The notes under the pieces are model-generated. The model saw only the letters and a program-made list of their open reading frames with translations. It was not told where the DNA came from and ran no database searches. Positions 15,356 to 23,341 of a stretch of DNA of 64,000 bases are shown here, one piece after another. Position numbers and translations under genes: made by a program. The DNA comes from an uncultured Coriobacteriales bacterium. Its GTDB lineage: Bacteria; Actinomycetota; Coriobacteriia; Coriobacteriales; UMGS124. Each line of letters starts with the position of its first letter. Positions within the stretch are counted from its first letter, which is position 1. The stretch spans positions 10,715-74,714 of the forward strand of contig CABQHM010000007.1 of the NCBI GenBank assembly GCA_902464015.1, written 5' to 3'.

Positions 15356-17092
15356 ATGGGCAAGAACATGCGACTTTTTGGCACGCACGGATACGGCACT
15401 GCGTTTGCTGGGACCTTGGCTGCCTTGGCGCTCGGCGGGACGTGTCTGATGGGAGGGCTTGCGGCAACGGCACAGGCCGACACGGCGGCCACGGGCTTGG
15501 GCGGCATCGCCGCAGCCCAGGGCGCAAGCTCGCCGCTTGTGGGTATCGGCGATGGCAAGGCTTCCCCCATCGCCTCCTTTGAGGATGAGGACGTGCTGCT
15601 TGCCACTTACAGCAATGCGGCGCAAGGGTTCTCGCTGCTTGTAGACGCCGGCTCCTTCACGGTGACCGAGGGTCAGGGTGCGGGTGCGACGTTCGTCCTG
15701 AACACTGACGCGTCCTCCTACTTTGCCGTCTCCTACGTTGCCGACTGGGAAGGCACGCCCGATGTGGGCGAGTACCTGGAAGAACAGCTCTGGCACGGCC
15801 AGATGGAGCATGGCGACTCCTATGTGCAGGTGAGTGCTGATGGCGGCGAGGTGATTTACCTGGCTGGTGTGGGTGCCTATGCGTGCGCCTATGGGTACGT
15901 CGACTCCTCGACGGGCCAGAACATGACTGTCATCCAGGCCATGGAGCCGCGCTCCGACGGCAGCGCCGTGTATTGGACGCTGTGCACGAGCGACGAGTCT
16001 GCTGAGCAGGTCGCCACGGCGCTCGTCTGGGCCTCGGCCACCTTCCGCGTGGGTGCGGACGCCTATGCGGGCAGTAACATGTGGTGTGAGCCTTCCGATT
16101 TGGCGCAGAGGCCTTCGGGAAGCACATACTCGCTGGTAGATGATGCGGCCAACACCGCCGCTGCGCCTGCGCCTGCAACTTCGGCCGACACGGCGGCTCC
16201 CACGCCTGCCCAGCCCGCGGCAACTCCCTCCCCTGCTCAGCCTGCGCCCACCCAGACGTCCGCAACGGCTGGAACCTACCAGCTCGTGGACTACGACGGC
16301 GGGTACTTCACTGTCGCGCTGCCTCAGGGCTGGTCCATCCAAACGGCGGGAGAGGGCGCTGGCTTCACCTTTGAGGCGTTTGACCCGGCCAACCCCGCCG
16401 TGCGCATAGTCTACTACGGTGAGCTGGCCTTTAACCTCAACGAGCAGATGCGCGAGCTGTTTGCCCTCTCCTCTTCTACCGGCGACGCGACGCTCGACCA
16501 GCTGTACACGCTGTACGCCAACCTTCCCGTGCTCGACCCCTGCACGGTCGCCAATGCCGTGAGCCTGCTGCCCGCTTATACGCAGCTTACGCTCGACATG
16601 GGCGGCGTCGACGACGGCACGGGCCTCATGGTCTCCTCGGCCCAGGTCACCTCGAGCGTGCCGGTTTCGTATTACTCGGCCTTCCCGGGCATGGCGGGCT
16701 ATGTGCGCGACGACGCCCTGGTGAGCGCCGAGCTCACGCTGCTCGATGGCACGGCCTGCAGGGCGGACTTCCTGGGTAGTGCGATTGCCCTGGGATATGA
16801 GGGCGGATATGGCAGTGCGTGCATCATGGGCATGTGGGGCATCATTGCGCCTGCTGACATATACGATGACGTCGTGGCTCAGCTCGCTCCTTGTGTGGGC
16901 ACCCTGACCTTCTCGGATGAGTACGTTGCCCAGTGCAACGCTGCAAACGACGCTCTCGCGGCTGCCGCCCTCGACCGCTCGGCTGCCAACAACGCCGTGA
17001 TGGACCAGGCGCTGCAGGACTTTGACGACTACATCATGGACCGCGACCGCTTCACGTTCTCCGACGGTTCCCAGCTTGTCATTCAGCATTAG
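15356..17092 (+). CDS. Exported two-domain protein of unknown function
   Basis: A 578-residue protein with an N-terminal signal peptide (basic MGKNMR start, hydrophobic run, cleavage near AQADT). Two similar beta-rich domains of about 180 and 250 residues are joined by a Pro/Ala/Thr linker near 265-300. Both contain a pattern like GYFTVALPQGWSIQ and YFAVSYVADW, reminiscent of the Mog1/PsbP fold, but I cannot assign a family. There is no LPxTG or C-terminal anchor. The ATG follows AAGGGGAG. A weak promoter (TTGTGG and TATGAT, 15273-15302) precedes it. It is probably a secreted or surface protein of the Coriobacteriia. Confidence 0.75.
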   Translation: MGKNMRLFGTHGYGTAFAGTLAALALGGTCLMGGLAATAQADTAATGLGGIAAAQGASSPLVGIGDGKASPIASFEDEDVLLATYSNAAQGFSLLVDAGSFTVTEGQGAGATFVLNTDASSYFAVSYVADWEGTPDVGEYLEEQLWHGQMEHGDSYVQVSADGGEVIYLAGVGAYACAYGYVDSSTGQNMTVIQAMEPRSDGSAVYWTLCTSDESAEQVATALVWASATFRVGADAYAGSNMWCEPSDLAQRPSGSTYSLVDDAANTAAAPAPATSADTAAPTPAQPAATPSPAQPAPTQTSATAGTYQLVDYDGGYFTVALPQGWSIQTAGEGAGFTFEAFDPANPAVRIVYYGELAFNLNEQMRELFALSSSTGDATLDQLYTLYANLPVLDPCTVANAVSLLPAYTQLTLDMGGVDDGTGLMVSSAQVTSSVPVSYYSAFPGMAGYVRDDALVSAELTLLDGTACRADFLGSAIALGYEGGYGSACIMGMWGIIAPADIYDDVVAQLAPCVGTLTFSDEYVAQCNAANDALAAAALDRSAANNAVMDQALQDFDDYIMDRDRFTFSDGSQLVIQH

Positions 17093-17111
17093 ACGTTTGT
17101 CGCATTGAAAG

Positions 17112-17166
17112 CAGTCGGCGGGGGCGTGGGGCGCGATGCGGCCTTGGCGCCCCCGCTGGCTTTTCT
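17112..17166 (+). terminator. Terminator after the exported two-domain protein
   Basis: AGTCGGCGGGGGCG pairs (two wobbles) with CGCCCCCGCTGGCT and is followed by TTTT. Confidence 0.75.
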
Positions 17167-17280
17167 GCCTGCTAGTATAGATGCGGGGACCGCGCTCGGG
17201 GCTTCTGGCCTTTTGGGCGTGAGGCACGCCATTCCACAAGTGAAGCCACACAAGGGGTCGATGAGCCAAGGGAGTCAGCC

Positions 17281-19059
17281 ATGAAACCAACCGATGCCAA
17301 CCATGCCTGCACGCGACGCACGTTTGCCCTGGCAGGATTTGCCCTTGCCGCGTCTGCGCCCGTGCGAGCGGCCCATGCCGTGGGTCTGTTGCCCGGAGCT
17401 ATGCCGCTGTCCGACACGGATGACGCCGCCTCGACTCAGGCGGGTCCCTTTGACGACCTTCCCACAGACCCGCTCGAGCGCCTCTCGGCTCTGTGCGCGT
17501 TGTTCCAAGCTCAGGTTGAGGATTTCGCCGCCGTGTACACGTCTTCGGTTGAGAACGGCGATGCCGCCTATGCCCAGCCCATGCTCGACCTCGTGGACCT
17601 GTGCGATGCGGGCTACGAGGAACTTGGGGCAATCTATGACGCGCTCGCTTCCCAAGAGGCCAGCCCGGAGGCCGGCCTCGGCATGGATGTGTGCGTGATT
17701 GTGGCGCGCACCCTCGCGTTTTACTCCGGCTACTACCATTCGAGCGATCCCCTCATGGAGATGCAGGTCCAGGCGGCGCAGGGTGCCTACGCCGACAACC
17801 TCGAGCTTCTCGATGCGATGTACGGCGCGCTCGGCCAGGTGCGCGACAACTACAGGATGCTCGACCTTCCTGCCTACATGAGCGACCTGTGGCCTCATTA
17901 CATCAAGCAAATCGCGGCTTACCAGGAAAAACTCTACGCCGACTATATCTCGCTTGTGAGCAACGACGTCCTCATGGCCTACTCGGCCTCGTGGCTTTTG
18001 ATGCGCCAGCCCTACATCATGCTGCATTACGAACAGCTCATGTATGCCCTCATGCGCGCCCAGTTCCAAAACGCCGCCGACGCGCTCGCCGCGGGTTCTG
18101 GTGCGGGCACCCGCGTCATAGTGGAGCACGCGCTGAACGATGAGATCTACCCCAACCTCTATCCCTCGTCGGATTCGGTGGCCAACGTTGCGATTTTCAC
18201 CGAAGGCGGCGAGTGCGACGTGCTCATTGAAGTGCAGGTGGACGGGTTCTCCCAGCTCTACCGCCAAAAGATAACCGCCACGCCCGAAATCACGTACTTC
18301 ATGATTAAGCCGCCGGTGGCAAGCGACGCGGGCAACTTGACGAGTGAGCGCGACACTCAGCTCACGCTCACGGTGACCGACCTGGGTTCCAACGGGCTCA
18401 TCGCCCAGGAAACGCAGACAGTCACGCTGCACAGCCTGTACGACTTCACGCTTGAGAGCAACGAGTTCGGCATCGTCGAACCGTACAACGTGCTTGCCTG
18501 GATGCGCCCCGACGCGCAAGAAGTGCTGGACATCCGCCGTGTCGCAATCGATTGGCTTGAGGCCAACATGGGCGCCGACTACAACACGCTGCCTGGCTAC
18601 CAGCTGGGATATCCCGGGGAGGACGAGGCGAAGACGGTCCTCATTCAGGCCGTTGCCATTCAGGGCGCAATCTCCGACATGGGTGTGCGCTACAACATGG
18701 GGCCGTACTCGTTTGGCGCGATGCAGCGCGTGCTTACCCCCGACGCCGTGGTGCGTTCCAAGTCGGGCATCTGCATCGAGACCGCGCTGCTCGTGGCGTC
18801 GTGCCTGCAATCGGCCGACATGCATGCCATGGTGCTCATCCTTCCTGGCCATGCCCAGGTTGCCCTGGAGACCTGGGAGGGGAGCGGTCAGTACATCCTG
18901 CTTGAGACCACGACCCTGCCCTTCACGGGGTCCGATGTCTCCTCCTACATTTCGACTCCGACCAACGACGAGTGGATTTCCTACCTGAGCGACGACGGCA
19001 CCTACGTCATCGACTGCAACCTCGCCTCCACCCTGGGCATCCGAGGCCTGGCTGTGTAG
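17281..19059 (+). CDS. Exported transglutaminase-like protein with Tat-type signal
   Basis: A 592-residue protein. The leader TRRTFALAGFALAAS resembles a twin-arginine signal. The long middle is helical then beta-rich and is not recognised. Near the C-terminus, GICIETALLVASCL followed by PGHAQVALE and YILLETT matches the Cys-His-(Asp/Glu) order of transglutaminase-like cysteine proteases, with E at the usual Asp position. These enzymes cleave or crosslink peptides. The ATG is poorly supported by a ribosome site but begins the signal. It lies just after another exported protein on the same strand, separated by a terminator. Confidence 0.72.
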   Translation: MKPTDANHACTRRTFALAGFALAASAPVRAAHAVGLLPGAMPLSDTDDAASTQAGPFDDLPTDPLERLSALCALFQAQVEDFAAVYTSSVENGDAAYAQPMLDLVDLCDAGYEELGAIYDALASQEASPEAGLGMDVCVIVARTLAFYSGYYHSSDPLMEMQVQAAQGAYADNLELLDAMYGALGQVRDNYRMLDLPAYMSDLWPHYIKQIAAYQEKLYADYISLVSNDVLMAYSASWLLMRQPYIMLHYEQLMYALMRAQFQNAADALAAGSGAGTRVIVEHALNDEIYPNLYPSSDSVANVAIFTEGGECDVLIEVQVDGFSQLYRQKITATPEITYFMIKPPVASDAGNLTSERDTQLTLTVTDLGSNGLIAQETQTVTLHSLYDFTLESNEFGIVEPYNVLAWMRPDAQEVLDIRRVAIDWLEANMGADYNTLPGYQLGYPGEDEAKTVLIQAVAIQGAISDMGVRYNMGPYSFGAMQRVLTPDAVVRSKSGICIETALLVASCLQSADMHAMVLILPGHAQVALETWEGSGQYILLETTTLPFTGSDVSSYISTPTNDEWISYLSDDGTYVIDCNLASTLGIRGLAV

Positions 19060-19116
19060 GGGAGGGTGTGCGGAGCTCTAATTAAAGGCAATGGATTGGT
19101 CGGAAGACCAGCTTTG

Positions 19117-19170
19117 GCCCTGGTTGTGGTTGATGGGGTAACCATCGCCCGCAACCAGGGCTTTCGTTTC
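19117..19170. terminator. Long hairpin terminator between convergent genes
   Basis: A 20-bp stem with few wobbles (arms at 19117-19136 and 19142-19161) is followed on the plus strand by CTTTCGTTT. It overlaps the last bases of the convergent LuxR-type gene and probably serves both strands. Confidence 0.75.
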
Positions 19171-20644
19171 ACCTTGTCGTTCTGGTTGGGTCTGTCGCTG
19201 TGGGGGCGGTCATACCGAGCAGCTCGTTCAATTCACAGCGTCCGCTCGCGCCTGTCTTCTCATAGATATGACTGACGTGGGCCTTGGCCGTGCCTTCGGC
19301 TATCCCCAGCTCGCAGGCAATCTCATGCGCGGTTTTTTCTTTGGCGAGCAGGCGCAGTACCTCGTCTTCACGAGGGCTGAGGCGTGACGCGCGGCTCACT
19401 TCGTCGCAGTGCGCGGAGACAAGCTCCTCGCGGCGGCTCTGCTCTCCCAGGCTGCCGGCGTCGAGCAGGGAGACGCCCCACTTGGTGGTGAGCTCACGTT
19501 CGGAGAACAGCAGGAACGTGGCGACGGTGATGGCACCGACGACGGCCAGGCTCAAGACGATGGTCTGCGTCTCACTCGACAAGGAGCTGGCCTGCAGCCC
19601 ACTTGCCAGCGTGTCTCCCGCGATAATGAAGACCTGCATCGCGTTCTTGATGCCAAACAAGGCAACGACGACGATGCCCATGCGCTTGACGATGTCGTAC
19701 AGCAGCAGGGCAAAGAATGTGTTTGCGAGAACATAGCTCGTTGAGACAAAGAAGTTCGAGGCAGCCGGACCCACAATGCCCTCGGCGGGGATAAGCAAGA
19801 ATCCGCAGATCATAAGGGGTATGGGCGAGCGGTAGAGCAAGCTCAGGCTGAACTTATCGGCAAAGAAGCGCGCGCCTACAAAAAGGAAGGCCATGACGAT
19901 AACCGTGGCTATGTTGGTGGAGATATTTCCTGACGCCGTAAGCGTTTCCTGGCGAATGCCGTACGCAAAGGAGTACACGCCCAGGAGCAACACGATTTTC
20001 CAGGGAAACGCGAACCGCACATCGGTGCGCTGAGGACGTGCGGTGGCTGGTGCGCTGTGCCACGCGCGGTTGATGCTGTGAATGGCAATGAAGGGCAGCG
20101 CCACGATGACGATGCCCATGCGCAGAGGGTCAAGCCCGCGGCAGAAGAACAAGATGATGAGGGCCAATATTTGCGCGGCTGCGAGCTGCATCACGATGCG
20201 TCGCATGCTGAGGGTGCTCAGCACCTCTGACCAGAGCAGAAGCAGCAACGCAAAGCCTGCTCCGGCTAAAACGGCCCCCACCGACGTCAACACGCCAATG
20301 ATGTGCGGATCCGCTGTCGAATCGAAGCCCATGCTCATGACGCAGATGCAGCATGCCGAGGCGGCAAGCATGCAGGTGAGTGCGGCACCGCGTGCCCAAC
20401 GCTTTTCGCACAGCGGCGCTACGGTGTGGGCTGTGATGACGACGATGACGCTTATTGCGCAATACACGAGGTCAAACAGGGTGTAGTGCAACGGTGTAAG
20501 ACCAGGCAGAGCCACGTTGGGAGAGGCGTAGGTCAGCGTGAGCCAGGCGCGACCGAATGCGAGGGCGAGAAACCACGGCAAAATGTCTAGAGTGCTTGGC
20601 TCGTCGGTCTTTATTTGGTTGTGCTTGGCGGCGATGTCGGCCAC
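19169..20644 (-). CDS. LuxR-type transcriptional regulator with multi-spanning membrane sensor half
   Basis: A 491-residue protein with about twelve hydrophobic segments over residues 20-395, then a LuxR/GerE helix-turn-helix (LSPREDEVLRLLAKEKTAHE, GIAEGTAKAHVSHIYEKTG). It is the same architecture as the regulator at 8373. The open frame extends to a TTG at 20671, but that codon lies in the terminator of the upstream gene; GTG at 20644 is preceded by AAAGGGGA at correct spacing. Its neighbour on the same strand is a Tat-exported flavin reductase, the probable regulatory target by analogy with known LuxR-reductase pairs. Confidence 0.85.
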   Translation of the reverse strand: MADIAAKHNQIKTDEPSTLDILPWFLALAFGRAWLTLTYASPNVALPGLTPLHYTLFDLVYCAISVIVVITAHTVAPLCEKRWARGAALTCMLAASACCICVMSMGFDSTADPHIIGVLTSVGAVLAGAGFALLLLLWSEVLSTLSMRRIVMQLAAAQILALIILFFCRGLDPLRMGIVIVALPFIAIHSINRAWHSAPATARPQRTDVRFAFPWKIVLLLGVYSFAYGIRQETLTASGNISTNIATVIVMAFLFVGARFFADKFSLSLLYRSPIPLMICGFLLIPAEGIVGPAASNFFVSTSYVLANTFFALLLYDIVKRMGIVVVALFGIKNAMQVFIIAGDTLASGLQASSLSSETQTIVLSLAVVGAITVATFLLFSERELTTKWGVSLLDAGSLGEQSRREELVSAHCDEVSRASRLSPREDEVLRLLAKEKTAHEIACELGIAEGTAKAHVSHIYEKTGASGRCELNELLGMTAPTATDPTRTTR

Positions 20645-20669
20645 GGCGATGTTCCCCTTTGCACGCGAC

Positions 20670-20713
20670 AAGCCCCGGCCGCCTCAGGATTGCTCGAGAG
20701 ACGGTCGGGGCTT
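20670..20713 (-). terminator. Terminator between flavin reductase and LuxR-type gene
   Basis: AAGCCCCGGCCG pairs with CGGTCGGGGCTT around a 20-base loop; the minus-strand T-tract is short. It separates the reductase from the regulator and argues against the TTG start at 20671. Confidence 0.6.
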
Positions 20714-20776
20714 TCGATGAGCGAATGCCGATGGGATTATAGGCGATGCTCTTGCGTGCTGTGTTGCTCGATGGGC

Positions 20777-22414
20777 TTACAGGTTCGCAGCGAACTTACC
20801 GGCGATGTAGCCCGTGGTGAGGGCGCGGCCGATGGACAGGCCGTGGATGTACATCGGGTAGTCGACGCCGCCGAAGAAGGGGCCCGACACGTTGCCTGTG
20901 GCGAACAGGCCCTCGATGGGTTCGTCGTTGTCGTTGAGCACCTGGCAGTCGGTGTTGATGACCAGGCCGCCCAGGATGGCTGCCACACCGCCGTCGCCGC
21001 GACGGATGCCGTAGAAGGGAGGCGTGTCGATGGGCTTGAGGTAGGCGGCGTTCTTGCCGAAGTCATCGTCGGCGCCGGCGGCTACAAGCTCGTTGTAACG
21101 AGCGACGCTCTCGACGAGGCCGTCGACGTCGATCTGCCAGTCGATTTCCTTCTCCTTGCAGTAAGCGTTGATTGCCTCGCCGAGCTCCTCGATGGTGTTG
21201 CCGGAGACGAAGCGCTCCACGTTCAGGGTCGAGATGTCGTTGTTGAACGGATCGACCGCGACCATTTCCTCGCCCTGCTGCTGCCAGTTGGCGTCGCAGA
21301 TCTGATAGAAGATGCCGGCCTTGATGTTGCCGCTCTTCTGCACGGCCTCATGCCAGTAGTTGCTGGTGTAGCCCATCGTAGGACCCTCGCACATGAAGCG
21401 CTTGCCGTCGGGGCCCGCTGCCATGAAGGGCACGTCGCAACGGCGGCCGCCGAGGCCCTCATGGACCATCTTGCAGTGGTTGATGTTCTCGATGTGGCCG
21501 CCGGCCCACACGCCCATGCGGTGGCCGTCACCGAACTTGTTGATGGCGCCGGTCTTCAGGCCCAGGCAGTCGGGCATGTAGTAGGCAACCATCTCGGGGT
21601 TGTTCATATAGCAGCCCGTAGCCAGGATGACGCCCTTGGAAGCCTTGAACAGGGTATACACGCCGTCGTCGGTCTCAGCGATGGCGCCGTCGACGCGGTC
21701 GCCGTCCTTGTGCAGCTGCACGGCGGGGGCGTTGTAGAAGAAAGAGACGCCGTCGGCCTCAAGCTGGGCGGAAACGGCGGAGGCAACGCTGGCGTAGCCG
21801 CCGTCGAGCTCCTCGTAGTTGGCCAGGTGGAAGTAGATGGGATAGCCGTTGTATTCCACGGAGTAGTCGATGGGCGTGCCCTCGACACCACATGCGGTGA
21901 CGTAGTCTTCGAAGGAGCGGACGGCCTCGCTGGAGTTGCGGGCCCAAGACTCGACGAGAGCGCGGTTGGCGCGGTGGTCGTTGGTCTGAATCACCATGGA
22001 GACGCAAGCCTCAATGGCGGCTTCGCTCGTCTTGTCCAAATCGATGCTGGCGGCCTCCATGCCCTGGGCCACCGCGGCACCCTCGCGGACGAGCACGGCT
22101 ACGTTGGCGCCGGCGTCATGGGCGGCCTTGGCGGCGGCAAGACCGGCGTTGCCTGCGCCGACGACCACGACATCGAACTCCTGCGTGTCGGCGAAGTCCT
22201 CGATGGGCGCCGGCGGAACGAGGAAGTTGGGCGTGTTGTCGGGAAGGTTTGCGGTATCAAAGGAAGGCATGCTTGCGATGGGCGCGCCCTGCTTTTCTGC
22301 GGTGGCCTCGTCAGCGAGGGCCACGGAGCTGGCGGCTGCACCGGCGACGGCTGCGATGCCGGCGGCCTTGACGGCGCTCCTGCGGGAGATGGGAGTGGCG
22401 ATGCGTGCGTTCAT
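20777..22414 (-). CDS. Tat-exported FAD-dependent oxidoreductase (fumarate-reductase/flavocytochrome-c-like)
   Basis: A 545-residue enzyme. A twin-arginine signal (SRRSAVKAAG) leads to a dinucleotide-binding motif DVVVVGAGNAGLAAA near residue 85, then the long FAD_binding_2 domain, ending with the second FAD contact LFATGNVSGPFFGG and a GRALTTGYIAG tail. It resembles single-domain extracytoplasmic fumarate-reductase-like flavoproteins. No FMN-binding or haem domain is fused, so electrons must arrive from a separate carrier. The substrate may be an enoate other than fumarate. The ATG at 22414 has AAGGGG eight bases upstream; the TTG at 22420 is rejected. Confidence 0.9.
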   Translation of the reverse strand: MNARIATPISRRSAVKAAGIAAVAGAAASSVALADEATAEKQGAPIASMPSFDTANLPDNTPNFLVPPAPIEDFADTQEFDVVVVGAGNAGLAAAKAAHDAGANVAVLVREGAAVAQGMEAASIDLDKTSEAAIEACVSMVIQTNDHRANRALVESWARNSSEAVRSFEDYVTACGVEGTPIDYSVEYNGYPIYFHLANYEELDGGYASVASAVSAQLEADGVSFFYNAPAVQLHKDGDRVDGAIAETDDGVYTLFKASKGVILATGCYMNNPEMVAYYMPDCLGLKTGAINKFGDGHRMGVWAGGHIENINHCKMVHEGLGGRRCDVPFMAAGPDGKRFMCEGPTMGYTSNYWHEAVQKSGNIKAGIFYQICDANWQQQGEEMVAVDPFNNDISTLNVERFVSGNTIEELGEAINAYCKEKEIDWQIDVDGLVESVARYNELVAAGADDDFGKNAAYLKPIDTPPFYGIRRGDGGVAAILGGLVINTDCQVLNDNDEPIEGLFATGNVSGPFFGGVDYPMYIHGLSIGRALTTGYIAGKFAANL

Positions 22415-22761
22415 GTGCAAATCCCCTTTCGAATGGGTTGGCTGGCGGTGGTTGTCCGCACACCGCTTGACGCCATCCGACTCTAGGGGTTGCCTTGTAC
22501 GACTGGGAATAATCTATGCCAGGGAATTTGGTTGAGGGGTATAAACCGAACCATAATCCCCCCAGCTCAAAGTGCGTTTTCTATCTGAATGATGCAGGCT
22601 GTTGATAATAGGTCGCCTCATGCCTGATTAAGTGGCGTTCTTGTCTCCCCCGGGTTTTAGTCGTCGAAAAAAGATGCCGCCCTTCTGTCTCTTGTATCTG
22701 AGAAACAGAAGGGCGGCGCTTGTTTGTTGGTGTCTCTTTGTATGGCGCCGATGCGATTGGC
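22415..22761. other. Intergenic region upstream of the flavin reductase
   Basis: A 347-base gap. It holds the reductase leader (AT-rich block near 22490-22560 with GGGGTATAAACCGAACCATAA, a possible regulator site) and the terminator of the lipoprotein gene. No coding potential is seen. Confidence 0.6.
22667..22716 (-). terminator. Terminator of the HTH/lipoprotein transcription unit
   Basis: A perfect 13-bp stem (GCCGCCCTTCTGT with ACAGAAGGGCGGC) is followed on the minus strand by ATCTTTTTT. Confidence 0.9.
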
Positions 22762-23331
22762 CTAGTCGCTCATTTCGGCGAGTAGCTTCCACAGGCCTCC
22801 CTTGTCGTCGAAGGTGCGGTAGGTGTCGCCGTCGCGCAGGTTGTGGGCGTTGAACTCCGCGGTGAGCGTTGAGCCGTCGTCGAGCGTGAAGACGAGCGTG
22901 TCGTCGTAGTCGCTTGAAATCATGTCTACGGCATCACCCGCTTCGCCCTTGAGGTATGCGTCATAGATCTTCTGGGCAAGGTCGGTGCTCTTCACGGTGT
23001 GGGTCTGCATTGTCTCGTGAGCCTCGATGTGCTCCAGGGCAACCGCCTTGGCTGCTTGGGCACTCTGCCCGGTTTGGTCGCCGCTGGTCTGGGTGCTCTT
23101 GTCGGCTTGGGTGCTCTGGGCGTTCGGGACGCCTTGATCGCTTTGGGTGTCCTGCCCTGCCTTGGTGTCTTGTTTGGCTTGCGTGCTCGAACTTGTCGCC
23201 TCCCCGCTGCCTCCCGCTTGCGTCTGGCCTGCGTTTTCCGGCGTGCAGCCAGCAAGGCAGCCGGCAAAGAGCAAGGCCGACACGCAAGCGCCAATCCCGA
23301 AGACATGCGTGCGCGCGTTGTTCCGTTTCAT
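22762..23331 (-). CDS. Hypothetical lipoprotein
   Basis: A 189-residue protein with a type II signal peptide: a basic start, a hydrophobic run and lipobox LAGC near residue 28. A 70-residue low-complexity Gln/Thr/Ser/Ala linker follows, then a small C-terminal domain (LAQKIYDAYLKGEAGD, DDTLVFTLDDGSTLTAEF) that reads as an exported beta-sheet domain. Its start is 11 bases from the stop of the upstream HTH gene, so they form one unit. The function is unknown. Confidence 0.75.
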   Translation of the reverse strand: MKRNNARTHVFGIGACVSALLFAGCLAGCTPENAGQTQAGGSGEATSSSTQAKQDTKAGQDTQSDQGVPNAQSTQADKSTQTSGDQTGQSAQAAKAVALEHIEAHETMQTHTVKSTDLAQKIYDAYLKGEAGDAVDMISSDYDDTLVFTLDDGSTLTAEFNAHNLRDGDTYRTFDDKGGLWKLLAEMSD

Positions 23332-23341
23332 CGTCTGCCTC

